Source: an uncultured Clostridia bacterium (GTDB lineage: Bacteria > Bacillota > Clostridia > Oscillospirales > Acutalibacteraceae). From it: a stretch of DNA of 50,259 nucleotides. The DNA lies in NCBI GenBank assembly GCA_947632045.1, contig CANRNQ010000017.1, positions 1 to 50,259 on the forward strand. The letters are read 5' to 3'. Position numbers and translations under genes: made by a program. Below are positions 37,431 to 45,477 of the stretch, one piece after another (position 1 is the first letter of the stretch; each line of letters opens with the position of its first letter). The notes below the pieces were generated by a model that saw only the letters and a program-made list of their open reading frames with translations, did not search any database and was not told the origin of the DNA.

Positions 37431-37454
37431 ATGCCGATTCGTTTGAATCGGCAT
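37431..37454 (+). terminator. Terminator after glmS
   Basis: ATGCCGATTC and GAATCGGCAT form a perfect 10-bp stem with loop GTTT, followed by TTTGTT. It lies about 110 bases after the stop. Confidence 0.75.
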
Positions 37455-37505
37455 TTTGTTAAATCGAGAGAGCGCGGCGACAGGCGAAAGCTCTGCGAGC
37501 TTTCC

Positions 37506-37595
37506 GGGGCGGCGACCGCTTGCGCGCTTTGCGCGCAAGCCGACCGCGTGTACACGCGGTCGCGAACTGCCTTCGGCAGTTCCGGTCGCCGCCCC
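37506..37595. repeat. Four-way-junction palindromic element, copy 3 (short form)
   Basis: Perfect 13-bp terminal inverted repeats (GGGGCGGCGACCG and complement) close three hairpins with at most one linker base: CTTGCGCGC/GCGCGCAAG (37519-37539), a perfect 22-bp palindrome (37541-37562) and GAACTGCC/GGCAGTTC (37564-37582). The closing-stem core is the same as in the copies at 21346 and 24581; the arms are different in sequence and the middle arm is short. It lies between the glmS terminator and the promoter of the desulfurase gene. Confidence 0.8.
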
Positions 37596-37652
37596 GTGCG
37601 CGGGAGGCAAATTAAAATTTTCTGAAAAGTTTATTAATTTTTTATTATTCCT

Positions 37653-37680
37653 TTGCCAACAGGCGGATTTAGTGTATAAT
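37653..37680 (+). promoter_or_regulatory. Promoter of the desulfurase-thiI operon
   Basis: TTGCCA, a 16-bp spacer and TATAAT, about 30 bases before the start codon. Confidence 0.75.
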
Positions 37681-37710
37681 GTAATACAGACGACAATAGG
37701 GGTATTATAA

Positions 37711-38835
37711 ATGCAGGTTTATTTTGACAACAGCGCGACGACGATAGTAAGCGAGCGCGCCGCGCAAAAGGCATACGAGATGATGACGGAGAACTTCGGC
37801 AATCCCTCCTCTTTACATACTATGGGCATAAGAGCCGAGGAGGAACTGGATAGGGCGAGAAAAACGGTCGCAAAATATCTCGGCGCGAACGAGAGGGAGA
37901 TATATTTCCTCAGCGGCGGCACAGAGGCTAATAACCTTGCAATATTTGGGGCTGCCGAGAGCAGGAAAAGGCGAGGAAATAAGATAGTTACGTCTATGAT
38001 AGAACATTCCTCCGTAAGGGACGCCTGCAAGCGCCTTGAGAACCTCGGCTATGAGGTTGTGTATCTGAAGCCCGACAAAAACGGAATAATCAGCAGCTCG
38101 AAGCTTGAGGAAGCGATAGACGGCGATACTATACTCGTGAGCCTGATGGCGGTGAACAACGAAACCGGAGCTATACAGCCGTATGAACAGGTGAGCGGGA
38201 TAATAAAAAGAAAAAAATCTCCGGCGCTTTTCCACTGCGACTATGTTCAGGCCTTCGGCAAAATCCCTGTAAAGATGGATAAGCTCGGAGCGGATCTTCT
38301 GTCGGTCACGGCGCACAAGCTGCACGGACCGAAGGGGGTCGGAGCCCTGTACGTCAGAAGAGGGACGAGAATAATACCCCAGCATTACGGCGGCGAGCAG
38401 GAGGGCGCGTTAAGACCCGGCACGCAGGCGGCGCCTCTTATAGCGGCGTTCGGCGAGGCTCTTCGTGAAATCGACTTTTCCGCAATAGAAAACGTTAAGA
38501 AAATACGCGATCATATACTCGGCTTCATATCCTCTCTCGACGGATTTTATGTCAACTCGCCTAACGACGCTCTGCCGTATATCCTCAATATATCGGCAGT
38601 CGGAATAAAAAGCGAAACCATGCTGCACTTCCTCGCGGAGAGGGGAATATATATTTCAAGCGGCTCGGCGTGCGCAAGGGGAAAGCAGAGCCATGTGCTG
38701 AGCGCTATGGAGCTGCCGAAGGAGAGAACGGATTCCGCGCTGCGCATAAGCTTTTCAAAATACAGCACGATGGAGCAGGCGGAGTACTTCTGCGCGGCGA
38801 TAAAAGAGGGCGCGCAGAGCTTAGTAAGAGGATAG
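37711..38835 (+). CDS. NifS/IscS-type cysteine desulfurase
   Basis: A PLP enzyme that takes sulfur from cysteine and passes it on as a persulfide. In the 374-residue protein YFDNSATT, FLSGGTEANNLA and IEHSSVRDAC are family motifs, Lys203 in TAHKLHGPKG holds PLP, and Cys321 in SSGSACARGK is the persulfide-carrying residue. thiI follows directly, as with the dedicated NifZ-ThiI pair of Bacillus subtilis, so the main acceptor is probably ThiI for 4-thiouridine in tRNA rather than iron-sulfur cluster assembly. There is a promoter just upstream, and a GGGG-containing ribosome site. Confidence 0.93.
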   Translation: MQVYFDNSATTIVSERAAQKAYEMMTENFGNPSSLHTMGIRAEEELDRARKTVAKYLGANEREIYFLSGGTEANNLAIFGAAESRKRRGNKIVTSMIEHSSVRDACKRLENLGYEVVYLKPDKNGIISSSKLEEAIDGDTILVSLMAVNNETGAIQPYEQVSGIIKRKKSPALFHCDYVQAFGKIPVKMDKLGADLLSVTAHKLHGPKGVGALYVRRGTRIIPQHYGGEQEGALRPGTQAAPLIAAFGEALREIDFSAIENVKKIRDHILGFISSLDGFYVNSPNDALPYILNISAVGIKSETMLHFLAERGIYISSGSACARGKQSHVLSAMELPKERTDSALRISFSKYSTMEQAEYFCAAIKEGAQSLVRG

Positions 38836-38863
38836 AATTTCCTGCTTGAAAGGATTAAAATAT

Positions 38864-40054
38864 ATGAACGAACTTATTTTAATAAAGCTCGGCGAGATAG
38901 CGCTGAAGGGACTTAACAGAAGGGATTTTGAAACAGCCCTCGTAAAAAATATAAAATACAGAATAGCCTCGCTAGGCGGGTTCAAAGTAAAAATCGCGCA
39001 GTCGACCGTTTATGTTACCCCCGAAAACGAGTACTCCGACGTTGACGAGGCGGAGGAAAGAATAAAAAAGGTTTTCGGCATTGCGGCGTATTCAAGGGCG
39101 GCAAGAGCCGAAAAGGATATGGATAGCATAAAGGCGGCAGCGGCGGAATATTTAAGGGACGAGCTTGAAAGCTGCGAAACCTTTAAGGTCGAAGCAAAGC
39201 GCTCGGACAAAAAATTCCCGCTCAAATCTCCCGAAATATGCCGCGAACTTGGCGGCAGTCTGCTGGAAAAATTTCCACATCTTAAGGTGGATGTTCACGA
39301 TCCGCAGATAACCGTGAATGTTGAAATAAGAGATTTCGGAGCTTACATACACGGGGACGCAAAAAAGGGAGCCGGAGGTATACCCGTCGGAACAGGCGGC
39401 AAGGCGGCTATATTGATAAGCGGAGGAATAGACAGCCCCGTCGCCGCTTATATGATGGCAAAAAGGGGAGTGGAGCTTACAGCCGTACACTTTGCAAGCC
39501 CTCCCTACACGAGCGAAAGAGCGGAGCAAAAGGTGAGGCGGCTGCTTGAAATCGTTTCGGGATACAGCGGCAGAATGATTATGTACACCGTTCCCTTTGC
39601 GCGCATACAGGAGGAAATACAGGAGAAATGCCCCGAGGAGCTTTTTACGATAATAATGCGTCGGTTTATGATGCAGATTTCACAGAAAATCGCCGAGGAG
39701 CAGGGCTGCGCGGCGCTGATAACGGGCGAAAGCCTTGGGCAGGTCGCAAGTCAGACGATAGGCGCGATAGCCTGCACCGACGAGGCGTGCACCATGCCGG
39801 TGTTCCGTCCGCTAATAGGAATGGACAAGGAAGAGATAATAACTATTGCGAGAAAAATAGATACCTTTGAAACCTCTATCGAGCCGTACGAGGACTGCTG
39901 CACGGTGTTTACTCCAAAGCACCCGCGAACGCGGCCTATACTTAAATATGTCAAGGCGGCTCAGAGCGATCTCGACTGCGACGCGCTTATTTCTCAGGCG
40001 CTCGATAATCTAAAGGTGACAAAAATCGGCTTTGATTTATATAAGGGAGGCTGA
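38864..40054 (+). CDS. thiI: tRNA 4-thiouridine synthase
   Basis: ThiI adenylates U8 of tRNA and inserts sulfur delivered by the desulfurase encoded just upstream. The 396-residue protein has the N-terminal ferredoxin-like and THUMP domains (GEIALKGLNRRDFE; IRDFGAYIHGDAKKGAGGIPVGTGGKA region) and the PP-loop SGGIDSPVAAY at residues 186-196. EDCCTVFTPKHPRTRP holds the likely catalytic Cys. It lacks the C-terminal rhodanese domain found in E. coli, as in Bacillus-type ThiI. The ATG at 38864 has AAGGA about ten bases upstream; an in-frame TTG at 38846 overlaps that site and is rejected. Confidence 0.95.
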   Translation: MNELILIKLGEIALKGLNRRDFETALVKNIKYRIASLGGFKVKIAQSTVYVTPENEYSDVDEAEERIKKVFGIAAYSRAARAEKDMDSIKAAAAEYLRDELESCETFKVEAKRSDKKFPLKSPEICRELGGSLLEKFPHLKVDVHDPQITVNVEIRDFGAYIHGDAKKGAGGIPVGTGGKAAILISGGIDSPVAAYMMAKRGVELTAVHFASPPYTSERAEQKVRRLLEIVSGYSGRMIMYTVPFARIQEEIQEKCPEELFTIIMRRFMMQISQKIAEEQGCAALITGESLGQVASQTIGAIACTDEACTMPVFRPLIGMDKEEIITIARKIDTFETSIEPYEDCCTVFTPKHPRTRPILKYVKAAQSDLDCDALISQALDNLKVTKIGFDLYKGG

Positions 40055-40056
40055 AT

Positions 40057-42294
40057 ATGAATATAAAAATTTGTTCGATAGAAAACGGAAAAGACAGCAA
40101 AAATTTTAAGCAAGGACTGCCGCAGCTTATGACGGAGCTTAACCGCAGAAACATGCACGTCATGTACGCCGAGCAGCTTGCCGCCGCACCCGAAGAATTA
40201 CTCAAGGCGATTATGAGCTCTAACAGCGCCGAGGATAGGATAGACGCGGTCATATTATTGAACGCATACAACTCTTCACATAACGGCAACATACAAAATT
40301 TACTGTGCCAGCTTTGCAGCAACTCCTACACTCCGGCAAAAAAGCTCGCCGAGGAATACGGCGAAATACCGACCGCCGGAAACGATATAGTGCTTAAGGA
40401 GGAGCGCGCAAGCGGCGAGGACTTTGCCAATGCGATTTCCCTCGGAGATATGGGCAGCGGATATGAGGCGTATTGCTTTTTTCTCGGGGATTTAAGGATA
40501 ATCGCGCTTCCACCGTCGTCCGTTACCGGCACCGAGGAGCTCAAAATGGTACGTGAGGCGCTCGAGAGCGCTGCGCTCAGGGCTCCGCTGCCTCGTAGCG
40601 CCGTAAATGATATGGGGCTCAGATACGACATACAGCCGATTAACACAGCTTCAAAAAAGAAGAAAAAGCGAGGCTTCATAAAAAGCGTTATACCTATGAA
40701 GGGCGACCGTCCGGCGGAGATAATAAGAAAGCTTATTTTGATAGCGGCAAGTCTGACCTTTATAGTAACGGCGGGCTTTCTCATAAATTATCTTGTTATT
40801 CAGCCCGCAATCAACGACAATATGAATAACGAAATAAGGCAGATAGCGTCTAAGGGTATGCCCTCAAGAAGCGCGACGACTTCATCGTCAAGCAATAAGG
40901 ATAAGGACAAAAATGACAAGGACGACAGACCTAAGAGCAGCAGAAACTTCGATGAGCTGCAAAAGGTCAACAAGGAGCTTGTCGCGTGGGTGCAGATACC
41001 CGACACGATGATAGATTATCCTGTTATGCTTCACAAGGGCGACGATATAGACAATCAGTATTATCTCTACAAGGATATGTATAAAAACTACTCGGGCTAC
41101 GGCAGCATATTCATCGACTGGCGCAGTACGGGCGGAGTAAACGCCAAAAATATAATCCTGCACGGCCACCATATGCAGGACGGCAGAATGTTCCAGAATC
41201 TTATGGGCTACGGCAAATACGTCGGCGACCTCGATTTTTATAAAAAGCATCCGCTGATTTATTTTGACACCCCGAACGGCGACTGCGACTGGAAGATAAT
41301 CGCATATTACAAGACGAACACCCTCGACGCGCACGGCGATTATTTCGACTACCTGACGGGTGAGTTCAACAGCGACGCGGAATTTATGAATTATGTGTAC
41401 CTCATAAGAGAGCGTTCGCTCATAGATTGTCCGGTCGACGTGAACGAGGACGATCAGCTTATTTCGCTTTCTACCTGCTCGTATGAATTTGATGAGTTCA
41501 GAACCGTTTTAGTGGCGAGAAAATGCCGTCCCGGTGAGAGCAGCGACGTTGATGTGAAAAAGGCTCAGCTTAACAGCGACCCGCTTTGGCCCGACGTATA
41601 TTACAACAACTACGGCGGACAAAAGCCGAAGATAACGAGCTTTTCAAAGGCGAATAAGGCAGGAGAGATCGACTGGTACGACGGCCAAGGCAATTTAAAG
41701 GGTAAGGAGCGCAACTTTACGCTTCACGACGCGGCAGACGCGGCGGCTGCCCAAGATGACGACGATTCATCGTCAAACACCGAGCAGAAGATCAAAGAAA
41801 AAGGCATCAGCTTTAATATGGACAAAATGTCGCTTGAAAACGGCTTGAGCAGCCGTCTCACCGTAATATGGAATCCCGATAATGTCGCCGACAAGACGAT
41901 AAAATGGACCACCTCCAACGTCGGGGTAGCCGATATTGACGGCGACGGAGTGGTATACGCTATGGGACCGGGCGAGGCAACCATAACAGCCGAAAGCAAA
42001 TACGGCTACAAGGCGAGCTGCAAGGTGACTGTTATACAGCCTGTTTCGAGCCTGTATTTGAATTACACTGGATATGATTTCTATGAGAAAACGTCGGTAC
42101 AGCTTTCGGCTTCGGTAACGCCCTCCAACGCTACCAATAAGACCCTGACGTGGTCGAGCGACAATCCTGCCATTGCCACAGTGGATCAAAACGGGCTTGT
42201 GTATGGAGTCGCAGTAGGCCAGACCGTTATAAGAGTGCGCACGAACAACGGGCTTGAAATGGCGTGCAACGTAAATGTTATGCCCGTGAATTAG
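40057..42294 (+). CDS. Class B sortase with cytosolic N-terminal domain and C-terminal Big2 domains
   Basis: A 745-residue protein with four parts. Residues 1 to about 200 form a soluble, apparently cytosolic domain that weakly recalls the MoaB/CinA fold (ELNRRNMHVMYAEQL, then DAVILLNAY and DLRIIALPP). A basic KKKKKRG stretch and one membrane segment (about 225-250) follow. After a Ser/Lys/Asp linker comes the sortase B domain, about 299-495, with His371 in HGHHM, Cys474 in LSTCSYEF and Arg482 in FRTVLVAR, the full catalytic triad. About 590-745 are two bacterial Ig-like Big2 domains (WTTSNVGVADIDGDGVV; WSSDNPAIATVDQNGLV). GGAGG overlaps the end of thiI and the start codon follows the thiI stop by two bases, so translation is probably coupled. 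Class B sortases attach selected surface proteins or build pili; the partner is unknown here. Confidence 0.88.
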   Translation: MNIKICSIENGKDSKNFKQGLPQLMTELNRRNMHVMYAEQLAAAPEELLKAIMSSNSAEDRIDAVILLNAYNSSHNGNIQNLLCQLCSNSYTPAKKLAEEYGEIPTAGNDIVLKEERASGEDFANAISLGDMGSGYEAYCFFLGDLRIIALPPSSVTGTEELKMVREALESAALRAPLPRSAVNDMGLRYDIQPINTASKKKKKRGFIKSVIPMKGDRPAEIIRKLILIAASLTFIVTAGFLINYLVIQPAINDNMNNEIRQIASKGMPSRSATTSSSSNKDKDKNDKDDRPKSSRNFDELQKVNKELVAWVQIPDTMIDYPVMLHKGDDIDNQYYLYKDMYKNYSGYGSIFIDWRSTGGVNAKNIILHGHHMQDGRMFQNLMGYGKYVGDLDFYKKHPLIYFDTPNGDCDWKIIAYYKTNTLDAHGDYFDYLTGEFNSDAEFMNYVYLIRERSLIDCPVDVNEDDQLISLSTCSYEFDEFRTVLVARKCRPGESSDVDVKKAQLNSDPLWPDVYYNNYGGQKPKITSFSKANKAGEIDWYDGQGNLKGKERNFTLHDAADAAAAQDDDDSSSNTEQKIKEKGISFNMDKMSLENGLSSRLTVIWNPDNVADKTIKWTTSNVGVADIDGDGVVYAMGPGEATITAESKYGYKASCKVTVIQPVSSLYLNYTGYDFYEKTSVQLSASVTPSNATNKTLTWSSDNPAIATVDQNGLVYGVAVGQTVIRVRTNNGLEMACNVNVMPVN

Positions 42295-42309
42295 GTCGGT
42301 GATAAAGTG

Positions 42310-42690
42310 ATGGACTGCAATCTTATTTTCTATTCCGCAAGAAAAACAGGATATTGCGAAACGGCGCTTGTCACTGCTCTCTGTGGCGAAAAGCACAGGA
42401 TAACGCGGGTGTTGTCTGCGTTCGATCCGGAAATGCTCGGCGAAAAAATAAACGAGAGCCTGTCGGAGTGCAATATGATTTTCATAATAGGCGGAATCGA
42501 GCGAAACGACGGACTCTCGGCTCCGGATTTGCTCTCCAAGGCGTTTTCCAAAAACGATCCTCTGCCTAAAAGCGAAGAACTTACGCTGAACGGCAGGACT
42601 GCCGGATATAAGCTGAGCTGCCTTGAGCAGACTATATTGCTTTTTCCGGACGACCCCGAGCTGATAACGGGGCTTGCCCGTTATATATGA
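42310..42690 (+). CDS. Small protein, possibly MoaB/CinA-like
   Basis: A 126-residue soluble protein with no signal sequence. The part ECNMIFIIGGIERNDGLSAP followed by LSCLEQTILLFPDDPELITG recalls the GG loop and the late LP(G/D)xP segment of MoaB/CinA-type molybdopterin-binding folds. It also shares a general pattern with the N-terminal domain of the preceding sortase, so the two may be related and interact. It follows the sortase gene by 15 bases in the same operon. A GTG at 42307 is an alternative start. The call is tentative and no enzymatic function is claimed. Confidence 0.5.
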   Translation: MDCNLIFYSARKTGYCETALVTALCGEKHRITRVLSAFDPEMLGEKINESLSECNMIFIIGGIERNDGLSAPDLLSKAFSKNDPLPKSEELTLNGRTAGYKLSCLEQTILLFPDDPELITGLARYI

Positions 42691-42773
42691 CAAGACGGCA
42701 AAAGCAGCTGCGGCAGGCTGCCTCAGCTAATTGCTTGTAAAATAAACATATAAACAATTTAGGAGGATATAAA

Positions 42774-43259
42774 ATGCATAAATTATCCGTAAAAATAATT
42801 GCCGCGTGTGTGTCGGCCCTTATGATTCTCTCTTTGGCGGGCTGCTGCTCCAGCTCCGGCTCAAACGATTCGTCGTCCAACAACGACAAAAGCAGCTCAA
42901 GCTCTTCGTCCCAGCAGGCGACAGAGAAAAAATTTACAAATATGAAGGAATACATAGCCTCTGACGAAATGAAGAGCCAGATCGACAGTATAACCGATAC
43001 TCTTAAGGACAGCGGACTCGGATTTAAGACATACGCCGACGGCGACAGTATAGTTTTTGAATATAAGTTCAGCAAAAAGGTTGACGGCGAAAAGCAGGCG
43101 GAATATATAAAGTCGACGGTAGACTCACAAAAATCGACGTTTGAAACCGTTCTCAATTACTTGAAGGAACGCGTAAATGTAAAGGAGCCGACCTTGAAGC
43201 TTATATATCTCAATTCCGACGGCAAGGAGATATATTCAACCGAAATATCGTCAAAATAA
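42774..43259 (+). CDS. Small surface lipoprotein (DUF4854-like)
   Basis: A 161-residue protein with a signal peptide ending in the lipobox LAGC (Cys24), a Ser/Asn/Lys low-complexity linker (about 26-50) and a compact C-terminal domain (KFTNMKEYIASDEMKSQI, then VFEYKFSKKVDGEKQAEYI). This layout matches small Clostridia lipoproteins annotated as DUF4854; I am not certain of the family name. AGGAGG lies eight bases before the ATG. A strong terminator follows, so this gene ends the desulfurase-thiI-sortase unit or stands alone. Function unknown. Confidence 0.75.
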   Translation: MHKLSVKIIAACVSALMILSLAGCCSSSGSNDSSSNNDKSSSSSSSQQATEKKFTNMKEYIASDEMKSQIDSITDTLKDSGLGFKTYADGDSIVFEYKFSKKVDGEKQAEYIKSTVDSQKSTFETVLNYLKERVNVKEPTLKLIYLNSDGKEIYSTEISSK

Positions 43260-43272
43260 AGCGGGAAAAATT

Positions 43273-43308
43273 ACCGATTTGGCGCACAGCCTTTGTCGCC
43301 AAATCGGT
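43273..43308 (+). terminator. Strong terminator after the lipoprotein gene
   Basis: ACCGATTTGGCG and CGCCAAATCGGT form a perfect 12-bp stem with a 12-base loop, followed by TTTTGCTTTT. Confidence 0.9.
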
Positions 43309-43348
43309 TTTTGCTTTTGGCGGCGGGCGTTCCGCCTTAGCTCGGGGC

Positions 43349-43377
43349 TTGACAAATTCCTTTTATCGTATTATTAT
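43349..43377 (+). promoter_or_regulatory. Promoter of the aromatic amino acid operon
   Basis: TTGACA, a 17-bp spacer and TATTAT. It gives a leader of about 215 bases before aroF that contains the leader peptide and attenuator. Confidence 0.8.
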
Positions 43378-43408
43378 CATATTATCAATATAAAACGGAG
43401 AATTTATT

Positions 43409-43492
43409 ATGAATTACACAAGCGGCTCACGATTTACAGGCTTTTATTTTTTCGGTCAGCTTTTGATCGGAACTTGTTTTTCTGCCCTGTAA
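43409..43492 (+). CDS. Phe/Tyr-rich leader peptide of the aro operon
   Basis: A 27-codon frame with a ribosome site (ACGGAG, 8-base gap) encodes MNYTSGSRFTGFYFFG, continuing to CFSAL. Codons 9, 12, 13, 14 and 15 are Phe, Phe, Tyr, Phe, Phe. The frame lies between the operon promoter and an intrinsic terminator, in front of the first enzyme of aromatic synthesis, with tyrA and pheA in the same operon. Stalling at these codons when charged tRNA-Phe or tRNA-Tyr is scarce would free the antiterminator. The peptide itself probably has no other role. Confidence 0.85.
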   Translation: MNYTSGSRFTGFYFFGQLLIGTCFSAL

Positions 43493-43562
43493 GTCATCTT
43501 TACGCGTGATGTTTCCGCTTTGATAAAAGCGCAGTACAACGGGGCTATCGCTCCGTTTTTTT
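43431..43562 (+). promoter_or_regulatory. Ribosome-mediated transcription attenuator (segments 1 to 4)
   Basis: Segment 1, GATTTACAGG (43431-43440, over leader codons 8-11), pairs with CCTGTAAGTC (43486-43495), a 10-bp stem with one G-T pair. Segment 2, GCCCTGT (43484-43490, the last two leader codons and first stop base), also pairs with segment 3, ACGGGGC (43539-43545), 7 bp with one G-T pair. Segment 3 with one more base at each end pairs with segment 4, AACGGGGC/GCTCCGTT (43538-43557), loop TATC, followed by a T-run: the terminator. The pairings 1:2, 2:3 and 3:4 exclude each other. A ribosome halted at codons 12-15 covers segment 1 and allows 2:3, so aroF is read; a ribosome at the stop codon covers segment 2 and the terminator forms. 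A small CGCTTT/AAAGCG hairpin (43516-43531) sits inside the 2:3 loop. Confidence 0.85.
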
Positions 43563-43601
43563 ATTTTCTCCGCCAAAATAAAAACAGAAAGGACCTTTGT
43601 T

Positions 43602-44618
43602 ATGATCATTGTATTAAAACCCGAATGCAGCAAGGAACAGCTCATAGCCTTCAAGGAGAATCTCGCCGACACATACGGAGTCAAGGTCAACACATGGGAG
43701 GGCGTACACTCGACCGTTCTCGGACTTATCGGCGACACCACGACCATCGACATCGACTATATAAGCGCACAGGACATAGTTGACGACGTGCGCCGCGTGC
43801 AGGAGCCTTATAAAAAGGCGAACAGAAAATTCCACCCCGAGGACACGGTCATAGAGCTTTCAAACGGCACTAAAATAGGCGACGGCGGGCTCGTGCTTAT
43901 GGCGGGGCCGTGCTCGGTTGAGAGCAGCGAGCAGGTGTGCGAGATCGCGAGGGACGTCAAGGCCTCGGGCGCGCAGATACTCAGAGGCGGCGCGTTTAAG
44001 CCGAGAACCTCGCCCTACGCGTTTCAGGGACTGAAGGCGGAGGGGCTCGACCTTTTGAAGCAGGCAAGGCGCGAAACCGGACTGCCGATAGTCACCGAGA
44101 TAATGCGCGTGTCGCATATAGATATGTTTGAAAACGTGGATATAATTCAGGTCGGCGCGAGAAATTCGCAAAACTTTGAGCTGCTTAAGGAGCTCGGCAA
44201 GCTTGACAAGCCCATCTTGCTCAAGAGGGGATTTTCCAGCACGATAGAGGAGCTTTTGATGAGCGCGGAATATATCATGGCGGGCGGAAACGACAAGGTT
44301 ATACTCTGCGAGCGCGGCATAAGGACATATGAAAACTACACGAGGAACACCCTCGACCTCTCGGCGGTGCCTATCCTGAAGAGCCTGTCGCACCTGCCTG
44401 TTATCGTTGACCCGAGTCACGCGACCGGCAAGAGCTGGCTCGTCGAGTCGATGTCTATGGCGGCGGTAGCTGCGGGAGCGGACGGCCTTATCATCGAGGT
44501 GCACAACGACCCGAAGCGCGCTCTCTGCGACGGTGCGCAGTCGCTCACGCCGGAGCAGTTTGACAGGGTAGCGAAGAAGGTGTACGGCCTTAAGAATTAC
44601 CTCACGGAAAACGAATGA
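43602..44618 (+). CDS. aroF: DAHP synthase (class I-beta, with N-terminal regulatory domain)
   Basis: It condenses PEP and erythrose-4-phosphate to DAHP, the first step of aromatic synthesis. The 338-residue protein has an N-terminal ferredoxin-like domain (about 1-70), like the Thermotoga enzyme where this domain mediates Tyr/Phe feedback. The TIM barrel follows with [45 protein letters not shown] and [12 protein letters not shown], the last holding a metal-binding His. AAAGGA lies eight bases before the ATG. It is the first enzyme gene after the attenuator, so its expression should follow Phe/Tyr supply at both the RNA and the protein level. Confidence 0.96.
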   Translation: MIIVLKPECSKEQLIAFKENLADTYGVKVNTWEGVHSTVLGLIGDTTTIDIDYISAQDIVDDVRRVQEPYKKANRKFHPEDTVIELSNGTKIGDGGLVLMAGPCSVESSEQVCEIARDVKASGAQILRGGAFKPRTSPYAFQGLKAEGLDLLKQARRETGLPIVTEIMRVSHIDMFENVDIIQVGARNSQNFELLKELGKLDKPILLKRGFSSTIEELLMSAEYIMAGGNDKVILCERGIRTYENYTRNTLDLSAVPILKSLSHLPVIVDPSHATGKSWLVESMSMAAVAAGADGLIIEVHNDPKRALCDGAQSLTPEQFDRVAKKVYGLKNYLTENE

Positions 44619-44646
44619 TGAAAAACCAAAAGGAAGAAATCAAGCA

Positions 44647-45477
44647 ATGAAAATAGCAATTGTAGGCTTGGGGCTGATTGGCGGCTCGATAGCCATGGCG
44701 TTAAAGAAATATACCGACCATTATATTATAGGAATAAACAGAACGAAATCGACGCTTGAAAAGGCGCTTGAAACCGGCGCAATAGACGAGATAGGCGACG
44801 AGGCGAGCGTGGCCCAGGCGGATATTATAGTGCTCGGGCTCTACCCCGCCCTTGCCGTCGAGTTTATCGAGCGCAACAAAGAGCTGATAAAAAAAGGCGC
44901 GATAGTAACCGATACAAGCGGCATCAAGAGCGCGGTGTGTCCGGCGCTTGATAAGCTCGCAAAGGAAAACGACTTTGTGTTCATCGGCTCGCATCCCATG
45001 GCGGGCAAGGAAACAAACGGCTTCTCCTCGGCGGACGCGGACCTTTTTCGCGGCGCAAGCTTTATAGTCGTTCCCGGGGACGCGCCCTACGAAAGCGTGC
45101 AAAAGCTGTGCCGACTTGCGATAAAGATAGGCTTTTCGGGCGTGAGAATGACCACCCCCGAGGAGCACGACAGAATGATAGCCTATACGTCGCAGCTGCC
45201 GCACGTTCTCGCCTGCGCCTATGTGCTAAGTCCACAGTGCCCCAATCACAAGGGCTTTTCCGCGGGCAGCTACCGCGACGTTTCAAGGGTGGCAAAGATA
45301 AACGCGGAGCTTTGGAGCGAGCTGTTTATAGAAAACAAGGAGCCGCTGATTGCTGAGATAGACACGCTTATTGAAAATCTTAATCTTATAAAAAACGGCG
45401 TTAGAGAGGAAAACACCGACAAGCTCATCGCGACTCTCTCAAAAAGCCGTAGGATCAAGGAGCAGCTTGACGAATGA
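44647..45477 (+). CDS. tyrA: Prephenate dehydrogenase
   Basis: It oxidatively decarboxylates prephenate to 4-hydroxyphenylpyruvate, the direct precursor of tyrosine. The 276-residue protein starts with the dinucleotide-binding pattern MKIAIVGLGLIGGSIAMAL; SHPMAGKETNGF and EEHDRMIAYTSQLPH are family motifs with the substrate-binding His residues. There is no chorismate mutase or ACT domain, so mutase activity must come from the PheA protein of this operon. It starts 28 bases after aroF with AAGGAAG upstream, and its stop overlaps the aroB start (ATGA). Confidence 0.94.
   Translation: MKIAIVGLGLIGGSIAMALKKYTDHYIIGINRTKSTLEKALETGAIDEIGDEASVAQADIIVLGLYPALAVEFIERNKELIKKGAIVTDTSGIKSAVCPALDKLAKENDFVFIGSHPMAGKETNGFSSADADLFRGASFIVVPGDAPYESVQKLCRLAIKIGFSGVRMTTPEEHDRMIAYTSQLPHVLACAYVLSPQCPNHKGFSAGSYRDVSRVAKINAELWSELFIENKEPLIAEIDTLIENLNLIKNGVREENTDKLIATLSKSRRIKEQLDE

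Noticed and set aside
43279-43509. Overlapping longer reading frame across the aro leader
   Set aside because: It runs through the upstream terminator tail and the promoter, lacks a ribosome site, and conflicts with the leader peptide frame.
43309-43601. T-box leader upstream of aroF
   Set aside because: No T-box bulge consensus (UGGNACCGCG-like) is present; the leader peptide and stems explain the region better.
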